From Dehalococcoidia bacterium UBA2158 (GTDB lineage: Bacteria; Chloroflexota; Dehalococcoidia; Lucifugimonadales; UBA3495), in assembly GCA_002328185.1 (NCBI GenBank), contig DCWQ01000029.1:74994-138993 (forward strand): 64,000 nt of DNA, given 5' to 3'. The position numbers were made by a program, and so were the translations under genes. The stretch's first letter is position 1; every line of letters starts with the position of its first letter. Positions 51,726 through 60,055 of this stretch are shown piece by piece. Under the pieces are notes generated by a model. The model saw nothing but the letters and a program-made list of their open reading frames with translations, did no database searches and was not told the origin of the DNA.

Positions 51726-52076
51726 CTAGACGAAAATCCTCTCAGGGTTGGTGGTCGGGTAAATCGCCAACACCTTGGCCGGTTTGTTCGACTGGTTTGT
51801 GATGGTGTGCTTCGCCCCGGCGGGAGCTAAGAGCAAGTCTCCCGGCCCCAGTATGCGGGTCTCCCCCTCCAGCACCGCCTCGATGTTACCTTCCACCACC
51901 AAAGTGGCTTCTTCGTAATCGGGATGGATGTGCAGGGCTAGACCGGCGCCGGGGTCGATGCTGGCGTTAACCACTGTTAGGTTCTTCCCGCCGGTGTCCT
52001 TACCCACCAGAATCGTGGCCTGAGTGCCCGAAGTGGGACTACCGCCCTCGGCCTCCTCCTTTTTGACGAATGGCAT
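51726..52076 (-). CDS. Small cupin-domain protein
   Basis: 116 residues forming one cupin barrel: ASIDPGAGLALHIHPDYEEA and LVVEGNIEAVLEGETRILGPG form motif 1, and LLLAPAGAKHTITNQSN forms motif 2, with His, His, Glu and His ligands. Such proteins bind metal and act as enzymes, storage proteins or sensors. GGAGAG precedes ATG 52076. It is 55 bases downstream of the Lin0512-like gene on the same strand. Confidence 0.82.
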   Translation of the reverse strand: MPFVKKEEAEGGSPTSGTQATILVGKDTGGKNLTVVNASIDPGAGLALHIHPDYEEATLVVEGNIEAVLEGETRILGPGDLLLAPAGAKHTITNQSNKPAKVLAIYPTTNPERIFV

Positions 52077-52131
52077 GAGTCTCTCCAACGGGGTCGAATC
52101 GATCGCCCCAGCATGGTTTATTCTATGGGGT

Positions 52132-52482
52132 TTATTTGCCGTCGTCGAAGCTGACTATGATGACTGCGTTGGCTACTAGCAACCCATCGTTGCCGTCCGC
52201 ACTTGGTATCTCCAGGCCTCCGACAACCGCCTTGCAGGTGCCTTTTCCATTGGTGTGGGGGAGCGTGGCGGCGACTGCTTCAGTATCCACTTGGTCCGGT
52301 TTGGAAACTCCGATGGTGATATCCACCGTCATATCGTCGGCGGTTTTGCCTAACATTCGCATGAATCCCAAGCTGCTGTGATGAAGAGCGTCGAATACGG
52401 CCCGGGTGGCCGCCTTGGTGTAGTCCAGACCATGGACATCCACGCCCATTCCCATCTCGGTGACACATCGTACCATTGCCAT
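52132..52482 (-). CDS. Lin0512-like small protein
   Basis: 116 residues. MAMVRCVTEMGMGVDVHGLD, YTKAATRAVFDALHHSSLGF and a C-terminal GLEIPSADGNDGLLVANAVI resemble the Lin0512 family, a short conserved protein often paired with a longer paralogue, of unknown function. GGAGG lies at ideal spacing before ATG 52482; the longer frame to 52617 is not supported. It is transcribed in the same direction as the molybdate regulator upstream of it. Confidence 0.7.
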   Translation of the reverse strand: MAMVRCVTEMGMGVDVHGLDYTKAATRAVFDALHHSSLGFMRMLGKTADDMTVDITIGVSKPDQVDTEAVAATLPHTNGKGTCKAVVGGLEIPSADGNDGLLVANAVIIVSFDDGK

Positions 52483-52570
52483 GATTAACCTCCAGTTCGC
52501 GGTCGGATAACATCCGCCACTATGCCGACCCATTACAACCCAGCCGCACGGCTCCGTCAAGCGAGGGCTG

Positions 52571-53716
52571 TTAGGCAACTGAAGATTGGATACCCATGTT
52601 GGAGGTGTCATAGCCACCGAGACTCTCCACCCGCCGGTGCAACACAGGGCGACAAAGCAGGTCCAATAACACCTGGACCGGCCCTTCGGAAAGGAAATGC
52701 TCGGGGATCACCAGGTCATATCGTTCTTCTTCCAGGGGAAGGAAGTCCAAGCCCATCGCCACCGCGGCAGCCTTCACACCGATCCCGACATCTGCGCTGC
52801 CCGATGCCACGGCGGCCGCTACCGCCAGATGGCCCTTTTCTTCTCTTTCGTAACCGATAACCTGCCCGGCCGGGATATCGGATGCGGCCAAAGTCCGGTC
52901 CAACAGCGCTCTGCTCCCTGAGCCGGCCTGCCGGTTGACCAGTCTGATCCCCGGATTGGACAGGTCGGCCACTCCCCCCACTTGTTTGGGGTTCCCGTAG
53001 GCCAGGATCAACCCTTGCTGCCAAGATGCGAAAGTCACCAGCACGCAGGAGAAGGGCACAAGCCGCTCAACCCAAGAAGTGTTGTAGGTTCCGGTGGCGT
53101 CGTCCAACAGGTGGCAGCCGGCGACGTGAGCTTCCCCTCTGGCCAAGCCCATCAGCGCTTGGCTGCTGCTCTCTTCGCCCGCCACCAAGGCCACTCCCCG
53201 GGAGCGGAGGCCCGATTCCAGCAGTCCCACCGCCGGGTCGCAACCCAGCATGGCCAGGGTCGGAGACTCGACTTCCTCCGGATCGAAGGGCTGCACCGTT
53301 ACGCGTTTTTGGGACCCGCCATCTGGAACAATGAGTCCCTCGGCGGCGATCACAGCATGACGGCAGTTTCCGGCGCCGGTCAGTGGCCGGGCCAGCATCT
53401 TCTGGCCCACGCGGAACAATCGCGCTCTTTGTGAGGAATCGCTGAGCACCGGCTCCGGCGAAGAGTCGGTGACGAGTTCTGCTTCGATGGCAGTTGGGGC
53501 CCGCTCAGGAAGATAGAAGAGTAACTCAACCCTCTCTTGGAGGGCCTGCGCCAACCGCAGAGCGACTTCGGTGGAGGGATTGGCGCTGCCGGACTCCAGT
53601 GAGGAGTAGGCTTGACGGCTGATGCCCGCCTGGCTGGCCAATACCCCTTGGGTGAGGCCAACCCTGGTGCGCGCTTGTTTCAGGTTGTTCTGAAGGTTGT
53701 TACTACTTCGAGGCAT
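52571..53716 (-). CDS. XRE-type regulator fused to a periplasmic-binding-like domain, likely molybdate-responsive
   Basis: 381 residues. An N-terminal XRE helix-turn-helix (residues 10-70: RVGLTQGVLASQAGISRQAY, SLESGSANPSTEVALRLAQA) precedes a substrate-binding-like domain (about 110-370: TLAMLGCDPAVGLLESGLRS, RLVNRQAGSGSRALLDRTL, AAVASGSADVGIGVKAAAVA). The second domain resembles the PBP-like family seen with ModE-type control. It diverges from modA across a 65-base region holding a large palindrome, so it probably binds there and controls both itself and modABC. Molybdate or tungstate as ligand is inferred from context. Confidence 0.87.
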   Translation of the reverse strand: MPRSSNNLQNNLKQARTRVGLTQGVLASQAGISRQAYSSLESGSANPSTEVALRLAQALQERVELLFYLPERAPTAIEAELVTDSSPEPVLSDSSQRARLFRVGQKMLARPLTGAGNCRHAVIAAEGLIVPDGGSQKRVTVQPFDPEEVESPTLAMLGCDPAVGLLESGLRSRGVALVAGEESSSQALMGLARGEAHVAGCHLLDDATGTYNTSWVERLVPFSCVLVTFASWQQGLILAYGNPKQVGGVADLSNPGIRLVNRQAGSGSRALLDRTLAASDIPAGQVIGYEREEKGHLAVAAAVASGSADVGIGVKAAAVAMGLDFLPLEEERYDLVIPEHFLSEGPVQVLLDLLCRPVLHRRVESLGGYDTSNMGIQSSVA

Positions 53717-53729
53717 GGATTAACGGTAC

Positions 53730-53758
53730 AGTAACCTTGATATAATATCAAGGTTACT
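53730..53758. promoter_or_regulatory. Palindromic operator between the regulator and modABC
   Basis: A perfect inverted repeat, AGTAACCTTGATA and its complement with a TAA spacer, lies in the 65-base gap between the divergent regulator and modA genes. Its TATAAT-like centre (TGATATAATATCA) could contain a -10 element, so binding would block transcription in at least one direction. Confidence 0.8.
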
Positions 53759-53781
53759 TTACAATCATCCAATCTCAGCAT

Positions 53782-54600
53782 ATGCCTTATTCCATGAACT
53801 TTACCTTGCCGATAAAGCAGGTCAAAATCCTATTCATCCTTTTCTTGATCCTGATTGTTTCCTGTGGCGGAGACAATGGGGCGTCATTGCGGGTATTTGC
53901 GGCGTCATCGCTGACCGGGGCGTTCAAGGACGTGGCCCGGGCCTTCGAGGCCAAGAACTCTGGAGTTGAAGTGAAACTGGACTTCGGCGGCAGCCAGCGG
54001 TTGCGTTCTCAGTTAGAATTTGGGGCCAAGGCCGATATATTTGCCTCGGCCGACTCCATCCAAATGGACCACCTCGTGGCCGCAAACTTGGTCTCAGGAA
54101 CGCCAACTGACTTTGCATCCAACGCTCTGGTCGTGATCGCCAATTCGAACGGCCCAGTTACAAATTTATCGGACCTAGGTAAGCCTGAGATCAGGGTAGT
54201 ACTGGGCCAAGAAAGCGTTCCGGTGGGCGCATATTCTCGGCAGGTACTAGAGAATCTATCCAACGATGTTGGTCTAGGGTTGGGCAGTGGGTTCAAAGAT
54301 GATGTGTTGGCGAACTTGGCGTCGAGGGAACCAAATGCCAGCTTGGCATTTCAGAAAGTAGTCTTGGGAGAGGTGGCTGCCGGTATCGTCTACGAAACGG
54401 ATATCGTTTTTGCTTCCGAAACAGGAGTCAGCGAGATGAGTTTCATCGCCATCCCCAAGAAGGCTAACGTGAGTGCCATGTACCCCATTGCTCTTCTAAA
54501 GGACGCGCCCGAGCCTGAGTTAGCCAGGGCGTTCGTTGAGTTTGTGCTTTCTGAAGCTGGGCGACACATTCTCGACGCGCATGGTTTCAGTTCACCATGA
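53782..54600 (+). CDS. modA: ModA, molybdate ABC transporter substrate-binding lipoprotein
   Basis: 272 residues. A hydrophobic signal ends in LILIVSCGG, a lipobox, so the protein would be anchored outside the cytoplasmic membrane. The binding domain reads LRVFAASSLTGAFKDVARAF, SQRLRSQLEFGAKADIFASA, then VLGQESVPVGAYSRQVL, and SEAGRHILDAHGF at the end, matching ModA/WtpA-type proteins. It captures molybdate or tungstate. ATG 53782 and ATG 53794 are both possible. It heads modABC, downstream of the palindromic operator. Confidence 0.92.
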   Translation: MPYSMNFTLPIKQVKILFILFLILIVSCGGDNGASLRVFAASSLTGAFKDVARAFEAKNSGVEVKLDFGGSQRLRSQLEFGAKADIFASADSIQMDHLVAANLVSGTPTDFASNALVVIANSNGPVTNLSDLGKPEIRVVLGQESVPVGAYSRQVLENLSNDVGLGLGSGFKDDVLANLASREPNASLAFQKVVLGEVAAGIVYETDIVFASETGVSEMSFIAIPKKANVSAMYPIALLKDAPEPELARAFVEFVLSEAGRHILDAHGFSSP

Positions 54601-54622
54601 TTCAGAACTTAGGACTGACAGA

Positions 54623-55444
54623 TTGGCAACCATAAACTCGCTGGGCCTCCTCAGGAGCCATCCAGCCGGAATTTTGGGCGGCAGCGGCGCGGTGCTCTAT
54701 GTGCTGTTCATCGGCCTACCGGTGATTGCATTGCTGGTACAGTCCACCCAACAAAGCGACTTTCTTGACGCCGTTACCGGAGACTCCGCTCTGACTGCTC
54801 TTCGCCTGTCGCTGTTGACCAGCATCATCAGCATGGCGGTGGTGGTCGCGCTCGGAACGCCCTTTGCATACCTTTTGGCCCGGAGCGACAATATGTGGGC
54901 CAGGGTCGTGGACACCTTGGTGGAGTTGCCTTTGGTCCTGCCGCCGGTGGTCGCCGGGGTTGCCATGCTGATGGCTTTCGGACGGAACGGGCTCATCGGG
55001 CCGGGACTGGAGAACATCGGGATAACGATCCCATTCACCACCACTGCCGTGGTGTTCGCTCAGATATTCGTGGCCTCGCCTTTCTTCATACGCGCCGCCA
55101 AGCTGGGCTTCCAATCGGGAGCCAAAGACTTCGAAGATATCGCCCAGACCCTGGGTGTTTCTCCGTGGCGCACATTTTTCCGAATCACGTTGCCCCTAGC
55201 TGCGCCCGCCATGTTCACCGGTTTGGGATTGGCCTGGGCCCGGGCGCTGTCCGAATTCGGCGCCACCATGATGTTCGCCGGAAACCTGACCGGCGAGACC
55301 CAAACCATGCCGCTGGCCATCATGTCGACGATGGAGACCAGCCTCGATGGCGCCCTGGCCCTCTCGGTGATGCTGCTGGCCGGGTCCGTCCTGGTGTTGG
55401 CGTTGTTGGGTCTGCTCACCCGACGAAGGTGGCAGGGCCGATGA
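54623..55444 (+). CDS. modB: ModB, molybdate ABC transporter permease
   Basis: About 273 residues with roughly six transmembrane helices. The permease motif region EDIAQTLGVSPWRTFFRITLP (EAA loop) is followed by ALSEFGATMMFAGNLTGETQ, highly typical of ModB/CysT. It forms the membrane channel for molybdate uptake. The TTG at 54623, with AGGA upstream, is preferred because it follows the modA stop and suits the family N-terminus; the frame is open back to 54536, with an ATG at 54581 inside modA. It overlaps modC by four bases. Confidence 0.9.
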   Translation: MATINSLGLLRSHPAGILGGSGAVLYVLFIGLPVIALLVQSTQQSDFLDAVTGDSALTALRLSLLTSIISMAVVVALGTPFAYLLARSDNMWARVVDTLVELPLVLPPVVAGVAMLMAFGRNGLIGPGLENIGITIPFTTTAVVFAQIFVASPFFIRAAKLGFQSGAKDFEDIAQTLGVSPWRTFFRITLPLAAPAMFTGLGLAWARALSEFGATMMFAGNLTGETQTMPLAIMSTMETSLDGALALSVMLLAGSVLVLALLGLLTRRRWQGR

Positions 55445-56577
55445 TCAACAACCAGACGGTAGAAACCCATGCCAAAGGTTGGGTGGAATGCCGGGTTAGC
55501 AATTTTCATCTGGAGACCGAATGGGAGGTCGAGCCCGGACAGGTCCTGGTGTTGTTCGGGCCCTCTGGAGCGGGAAAGTCGACAACCCTCAGGGCCATCG
55601 CGGGGCTCTTGCGTCCCGTGCGCGGACATGTCGAAGTGGGCGGCCAAGTTGTTTACGATAGCGGCGATGGGACTTGGGTGCCCACCCACGAGCGGCGGCT
55701 AGGCTACCTGACCCAGCAATACCACCTTTTCCCCCACCTAAAAGTGGCGGCCAACATCGCATTTGGACTTCCAGACCGAAACTCGCCCACTGGCCGGAAA
55801 CGCTTCTCAGAACTATCTAGCTTATTCCAGTTGGAAGGGCTTGAGGAACGCTACCCCTGGGAACTGTCCGGGGGCCAACAACAGCGGGTTGCCTTGGCAA
55901 GGGCGTTGGCGTCCCGGCCGGCTATGCTGCTGCTGGACGAACCCTTTGCATCATTGGACGCCGAGTTGCGCCGGACACTGCGCCGTGAGCTTAGAGACAT
56001 GCTGGCCCAGTCCCCGGTGCCTGTGATGTTGGTGACCCATGACCGGGAGGAGGCGTTAGCCTTAGGCGATTCGGTGCAGGTTATCAATGAAGGCCGGACG
56101 CTGGTCACGGGCGACCCCTTAGATGTTTTGGGGCAGCCGGGACAGGGGCGGGTTGCGCGGTTGGTGGGAGTGGAGAACCTGTTCGACCTAGAGGTCCAAG
56201 AAAGGAATCCCCGTGACGGCACCATGAGCTGCGTGGGCCCGGGCTTACAGCTGGAAGTGCCTTTGGACTCCCACACCTCTGCAAACGCCGGTTCGGAAGA
56301 CGGGACGGACAGAGTTACGGTGGGCATCCGGGCATCGGACATCATCTTGGCCAAGGAAGACCTGGCCGGGTCTTCGGCTCGGAACCGGCTGCCGGGCCAG
56401 GTGGTGTCGGTCGAGTCCCGTCCGCCTGGATACGCGGTGACCTTAGACTGTGGGCAACCGTTGCATTGTCACATCACCGGGGCGGCTCTGGAGAAGATGG
56501 GGATCAGGACTGGTCAGCGGTTATGGGCAGTGTTTAAGGCCTCATCCTGCTTTTTGGTAGATGAAGAGCGCGGATAA
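55441..56577 (+). CDS. modC: ModC, molybdate ABC transporter ATP-binding protein
   Basis: 378 residues. Walker A is FGPSGAGKSTTLRAIAG, the Q-loop lies in RLGYLTQQYHLFPHL, the ABC signature is ELSGGQQQRVALARAL, and Walker B is AMLLLDEPFASLD; the switch His follows in VMLVTHDREEAL. A C-terminal regulatory part (about 260-378) resembles the MOP/TOBE molybdate-binding module. It powers uptake through ModB. The ATG overlaps the modB stop (ATGA), indicating coupled translation; the reading frame continues upstream only as a shadow in modB. Confidence 0.95.
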   Translation: MINNQTVETHAKGWVECRVSNFHLETEWEVEPGQVLVLFGPSGAGKSTTLRAIAGLLRPVRGHVEVGGQVVYDSGDGTWVPTHERRLGYLTQQYHLFPHLKVAANIAFGLPDRNSPTGRKRFSELSSLFQLEGLEERYPWELSGGQQQRVALARALASRPAMLLLDEPFASLDAELRRTLRRELRDMLAQSPVPVMLVTHDREEALALGDSVQVINEGRTLVTGDPLDVLGQPGQGRVARLVGVENLFDLEVQERNPRDGTMSCVGPGLQLEVPLDSHTSANAGSEDGTDRVTVGIRASDIILAKEDLAGSSARNRLPGQVVSVESRPPGYAVTLDCGQPLHCHITGAALEKMGIRTGQRLWAVFKASSCFLVDEERG

Positions 56578-56820
56578 CGGGCCACCCAAGTCCAAGAATC
56601 AGGTAGTTTTCTTGATATTCGCCAAAGCCTCGCCTTCGCGTTTTGTCACACTGGATCAGGCCGCATCTTGTTGTCGTTTATGTTAACAAGAGAACACGGC
56701 CAATCTATCGTTAACGGTGACAATTTATGGACCATTGGGTTTGCGCATTTCGTCTCTTATTAGGAAATACGATACTGGAATACCATTCTCAACCAATTTT
56801 CAGATAGGCGAAAATTGCGC

Positions 56821-56848
56821 TTGCAAAGAGAATGTTAATGGGTATAAT
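56821..56848 (+). promoter_or_regulatory. Sigma-70 promoter upstream of the zinc-ribbon gene
   Basis: TTGCAA (56821-56826) and a consensus TATAAT (56843-56848) are separated by 16 bases. They lie about 130 bases before the gene at 56977. The 399-base stretch 56578-56976 contains no other recognised gene. Confidence 0.7.
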
Positions 56849-56976
56849 GTGCCCCAACCCGAACCAGGGTTAGGCTGAACGGGTTACCGAAACACTAGTA
56901 GAGAAGGGAACGTCAGTAACCGGTACCACTTGGCCGGGGGAACCAAATTCGGGGAGAAGACCCAGGAGGTCGACCA

Positions 56977-57291
56977 GTGGCATTGTCAGATAGGACCCTA
57001 ACTTGCGTGGAGTGTGGTGGGGAGTTCATCTTTACGGCTGGTGAACAGGAATTTTTCCAAGCAAGGGGGTTCGGCAACGAGCCCAAGCGCTGCCGCAGTT
57101 GCCGGGCAGTGCGCCGTTCCGAGCAAAGGTCCGCAGGTATGTACCAAGACGGCCCCAGAGAGATGTACCCCATCAACTGCGCCGAGTGCGGCAATGACGC
57201 CATGGTGCCCTTCCGGCCCCGAGGCGACCGTCCGGTTTACTGCAGTGATTGCTTCAGCAAGATGCGCACCGAGTCTTCATCCGGCTTCTAA
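56977..57291 (+). CDS. Double zinc-ribbon protein (zf-trcl-like)
   Basis: 104 residues with two CxxC-CxxC units. The first is TCVECGGEFIFTAGEQEFF then KRCRSCRAVRR; the second is INCAECGNDAMVPF then VYCSDCF. The first matches the probable zinc-ribbon domain common in Chloroflexota and other bacteria. It is likely a small nucleic-acid or protein-binding factor. The GTG start has GGAGG seven bases upstream. It has its own consensus promoter and terminator, suggesting strong expression. Confidence 0.85.
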   Translation: MALSDRTLTCVECGGEFIFTAGEQEFFQARGFGNEPKRCRSCRAVRRSEQRSAGMYQDGPREMYPINCAECGNDAMVPFRPRGDRPVYCSDCFSKMRTESSSGF

Positions 57292-57315
57292 ACCGCACCA
57301 AGATAAGGTAGAACC

Positions 57316-57349
57316 AAAACAGGGTTGGCATTTCGCCAGCCCTGTTTTT
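57316..57349 (+). terminator. Rho-independent terminator after the zinc-ribbon gene
   Basis: AAAACAGGGTTGGC (57316-57329) pairs with GCCAGCCCTGTTTT (57335-57348) with one wobble, around a 5-base loop, followed by T-rich sequence. Confidence 0.92.
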
Positions 57350-57377
57350 ATTTCCTCTTCCCTTCCATACCACCTCC

Positions 57378-57405
57378 GTGATTCCGGCGAAAGCCTGAAT
57401 CCAAG
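57378..57405. repeat. GTCATTCC-family repeat, single arm
   Basis: GTGATTCCGGCGAAAGCCTG followed by AATCCAAG matches the arm of the repeat at 51613. It is non-coding and lies between the terminator and the larger palindromic element. Confidence 0.55.
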
Positions 57406-57432
57406 AAACGTCTACACAAGACAATCCGTCTG

Positions 57433-57577
57433 CCGTAGGCGCGGGTTATTAACCCGCTGGTTGTTAGGCAGCCGACTCTCGCATCCGACAGCCAAATCAC
57501 GGTGAACGGCCTTCACAGTTCCTTAGATTCGCGTCATACCCCCCTGAACCGAGCGGGTTGAAAACCCGCGCCTACGG
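57433..57577. repeat. MITE-like element with nested terminal inverted repeats
   Basis: A perfect 15-bp inverted repeat (CCGTAGGCGCGGGTT, 57433-57447, with its complement at 57563-57577) encloses a second 8-bp pair (AACCCGCT, 57451-57458, with AGCGGGTT, 57552-57559). The arms themselves contain smaller hairpins (GCGGGTTATTAACCCGC). About 93 bases lie inside with no gene. It sits in the 349-base intergenic stretch 57292-57640. Confidence 0.8.
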
Positions 57578-57640
57578 GTCGCCCCTACCCATTCGATTGA
57601 AGCCATGACTCGCCAGCGGATACAATGTCCACGCATCAAG

Positions 57641-59101
57641 ATGAAATTCAAAGACCTTAGAGAATTTATTCGTTTCCTGGAAGAGAAGGGCGAGCTGCGT
57701 CGCATCTCCGCGCCGGTCAACCGCGAGTTGGAAATCACGGAGATCGCCGACCGGGTGATCAAGTCGGGCGGGCCGGCCCTCCTGTTCGAAAACGTCACTG
57801 GCTACGACACCCCGGTGTTGATCAACATGTACGGCACGCACCAACGGATGGCTTGGGCTTTAGGGGTCGATAGCATAGATGACCTGGTCGGCCGAATCGA
57901 AGGCCTCCTAGACCTGATACACGGCCCACCCAAGGGCCTGATGAACAAACTACGCACCCTTGGACAGTTGGTGCACCTGGGGGCGTTCCAGCCCAAGACC
58001 GTGAACAGCGCTCCCTGCCAAGAACTGGTTATTCAGGCCGACGATGTTGATCTTTATAAGTTCCCTATACTGAAATGCTGGCCCCTGGACGGCGGCCCTT
58101 TCGTAACCCTTCCGCTCGTTATCACCAAGGACCCGGAGACGGGCATCCAGAACTACGGCACCTACCGGATGCAGGTCTACGACAAGCAGACCACCGGCAT
58201 GCACTGGCAGACCCATAAGGTAGGGACACACCATTACCGCATGAGCCACGAACTCGGATTGGAGAAGCTGGACGTTGCTGTCGCGCTTGGCGGCGACCCG
58301 TCCACCATCTGGACCGGCTCCGCGCCCCTGCCGCCCGACATGGATGAGATGGCAGTGGCAGGGTTCCTCCGCGAAGAGGGTGTGGAACTGGTCAAGGCCA
58401 AGACCAACGATCTGATGGTGCCCGCCCAGGCTGAGATTGTGCTGGAAGGGTATGTAACACCAGGCGAAGAGCGAGACGAAGGCCCCTTTGGCGATCACAC
58501 CGGCTACTACTCCATGGAAGACCCTTACCCGGTCTTCCACGTAACCTGCATCACCCACCGCAAGGAACCGATCTATCCGGCCGCCATCGTGGGTCGCCCG
58601 CCCATGGAGGACTTCTACATGGGCAAGGTGACCGAGCGGGTCTTCCTGCCTCTGATGAGAATGATCCTACCCGAGGTCGTGGACATCAACATGCCCGCTG
58701 AGGGCTCGTTCACCAACCTGGTCATCGTGTCGATCAAGAAAGAGTATCCCGGACAGGGACGGAAGGTGATGCACGGACTTTGGGGGCTGGGTCTCATGAG
58801 CTTGGTTAAGACCATCATCGTGGTAGACCACAACGTGGATGTCCACAACATGTCCGAGGTTGCTTGGCGGGTCACTAACAACATCGACCCGGCTCAAGAT
58901 TTCCTCTTCGCCCAAGGCCCGATCGACGACTTGGACATCGGCTCATCAACACCCAAATTCGGCAGCAAGGTCGGCATCGACGCCACTATCAAGACGATAG
59001 AAGAGGGCGGCCGTCGCCGGGAGTGGCCGCCGGACATCATCATGGACCAGGCGGTGAAAGACCTGGTCGACGGGAAATGGAGTGACTATGGTCTGTCTTG
59101 A
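57641..59101 (+). CDS. ubiD: UbiD-family prenylated-FMN decarboxylase, probable menaquinone route (MqnL-like)
   Basis: 486 residues. FKDLREFIRFLEEKGELRRI opens the protein, followed by GPALLFENVTGYDTPV, VGTHHYRMSHELGLEKLDVA, EGPFGDHTGYYSMEDPYPVF, and VGRPPMEDFYMGKVTERVFL, all typical of UbiD. It needs prenylated FMN from UbiX, encoded two genes downstream. With UbiA-, UbiX- and MenG-like neighbours, the role is most likely decarboxylation of prenylated dihydroxynaphthoate in the futalosine menaquinone pathway. ATG 57641 fits the family N-terminus; 57605 is possible. An alternative catabolic decarboxylase role is less likely. Confidence 0.9.
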   Translation: MKFKDLREFIRFLEEKGELRRISAPVNRELEITEIADRVIKSGGPALLFENVTGYDTPVLINMYGTHQRMAWALGVDSIDDLVGRIEGLLDLIHGPPKGLMNKLRTLGQLVHLGAFQPKTVNSAPCQELVIQADDVDLYKFPILKCWPLDGGPFVTLPLVITKDPETGIQNYGTYRMQVYDKQTTGMHWQTHKVGTHHYRMSHELGLEKLDVAVALGGDPSTIWTGSAPLPPDMDEMAVAGFLREEGVELVKAKTNDLMVPAQAEIVLEGYVTPGEERDEGPFGDHTGYYSMEDPYPVFHVTCITHRKEPIYPAAIVGRPPMEDFYMGKVTERVFLPLMRMILPEVVDINMPAEGSFTNLVIVSIKKEYPGQGRKVMHGLWGLGLMSLVKTIIVVDHNVDVHNMSEVAWRVTNNIDPAQDFLFAQGPIDDLDIGSSTPKFGSKVGIDATIKTIEEGGRRREWPPDIIMDQAVKDLVDGKWSDYGLS

Positions 59102-59164
59102 CATCGCCCAGGTTCCGCTAAGGAAACCCCACCGCGTGGGCGGCGATGTGAGAAGATACGAGAC

Positions 59165-60055
59165 ATGTTGGCTTCAAGCGTAATAACCACCCCTGCGGGG
59201 ATCATCGCCACGAGAGTGCCCCGCTACCTCAGCACCATCCGGGTTTGGGAATCCCTCTACGCCCTTCCTTTTTGTTGTATGGGGATGTTCTTGGCCGCGG
59301 ACGGATGGCCGGGCTGGAGCGCCTTTATCTGGATCACCGTGGCATTGACCGGAGTGCGGACGCTGGGCATGGCAGCCAACCGGTTCATCCACAGAAAAGA
59401 AGACGTCCACAACCCTCGGACCGCGAACCGCCATCTGCCCACCGGCAAACTGAAACCCTTCGAAGTGTTTGGCTTGATGGTGGTCGGCACCGGGGTATTC
59501 TTCTACGCGGCTGCTCAGTTGAATGGGCTGGCACTGGCCTTGGCGCCGGTGGCCGCGGCCTACGTCGTCCTGTACTCCTTCGCCAAATACCACACCTGGG
59601 CGTGTCACTTCTTCCTGGGCTGGGCCTTGGCCATATCGCCGTCGGCGGCATGGATCGCAATAACCGGCAAGCTCGCCCCTGAGGCTGTCCTGCTATCGGT
59701 GGCGGTGGCTTTATGGGCGGGTGGGTTCGACATTGTCTACGGTTGCGCCGACCTCGACTTCGACCGGAAATACGGAACCAATTCATTGCCCAAACGCTTT
59801 GGAATCGTGGCCGCTTTGCGGACCACTAAGGTAATGCACACCACCGCCGCAGCCGCCCTGCTGGCCCTGGGCTTCTGGATGGATCTTTCCTTTTATTACT
59901 TCATAGGCTGGGCCATTGCCGTCAGCCTGTTGGCCTTTGAAAACGGGTTGCTCAAGCCCGATGACCTGTCCAAACTAAGTTCGCCCCTCTTCCAATACAA
60001 CAGCGTGATCTCCATGGTGCTGTTCCTGTTCACCGTCCTGGCGGTGGCGCTATGA
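59165..60055 (+). CDS. ubiA: UbiA-family prenyltransferase (MqnP-like)
   Basis: 296 residues with about eight transmembrane helices. The first Asp-rich motif, normally N-x3-D-x3-D, reads NRFIHRKED followed by VHNPRTANRHLPTG, so the first Asp is His76 (CAC). The second motif, CADLDFDRKYGTNSLPKRFG, is canonical. The enzyme would attach an isoprenoid chain to a naphthoate-type ring in the membrane. It lies between UbiD and UbiX, overlapping the latter by four bases, which supports a quinone role. Confidence 0.88.
   Translation: MLASSVITTPAGIIATRVPRYLSTIRVWESLYALPFCCMGMFLAADGWPGWSAFIWITVALTGVRTLGMAANRFIHRKEDVHNPRTANRHLPTGKLKPFEVFGLMVVGTGVFFYAAAQLNGLALALAPVAAAYVVLYSFAKYHTWACHFFLGWALAISPSAAWIAITGKLAPEAVLLSVAVALWAGGFDIVYGCADLDFDRKYGTNSLPKRFGIVAALRTTKVMHTTAAAALLALGFWMDLSFYYFIGWAIAVSLLAFENGLLKPDDLSKLSSPLFQYNSVISMVLFLFTVLAVAL

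Noticed and set aside
54895..55440. Long N-terminal extension of the modC reading frame
   Set aside because: It lies entirely inside modB in another frame; the ATG at 55441 overlaps the modB stop and matches the family start.
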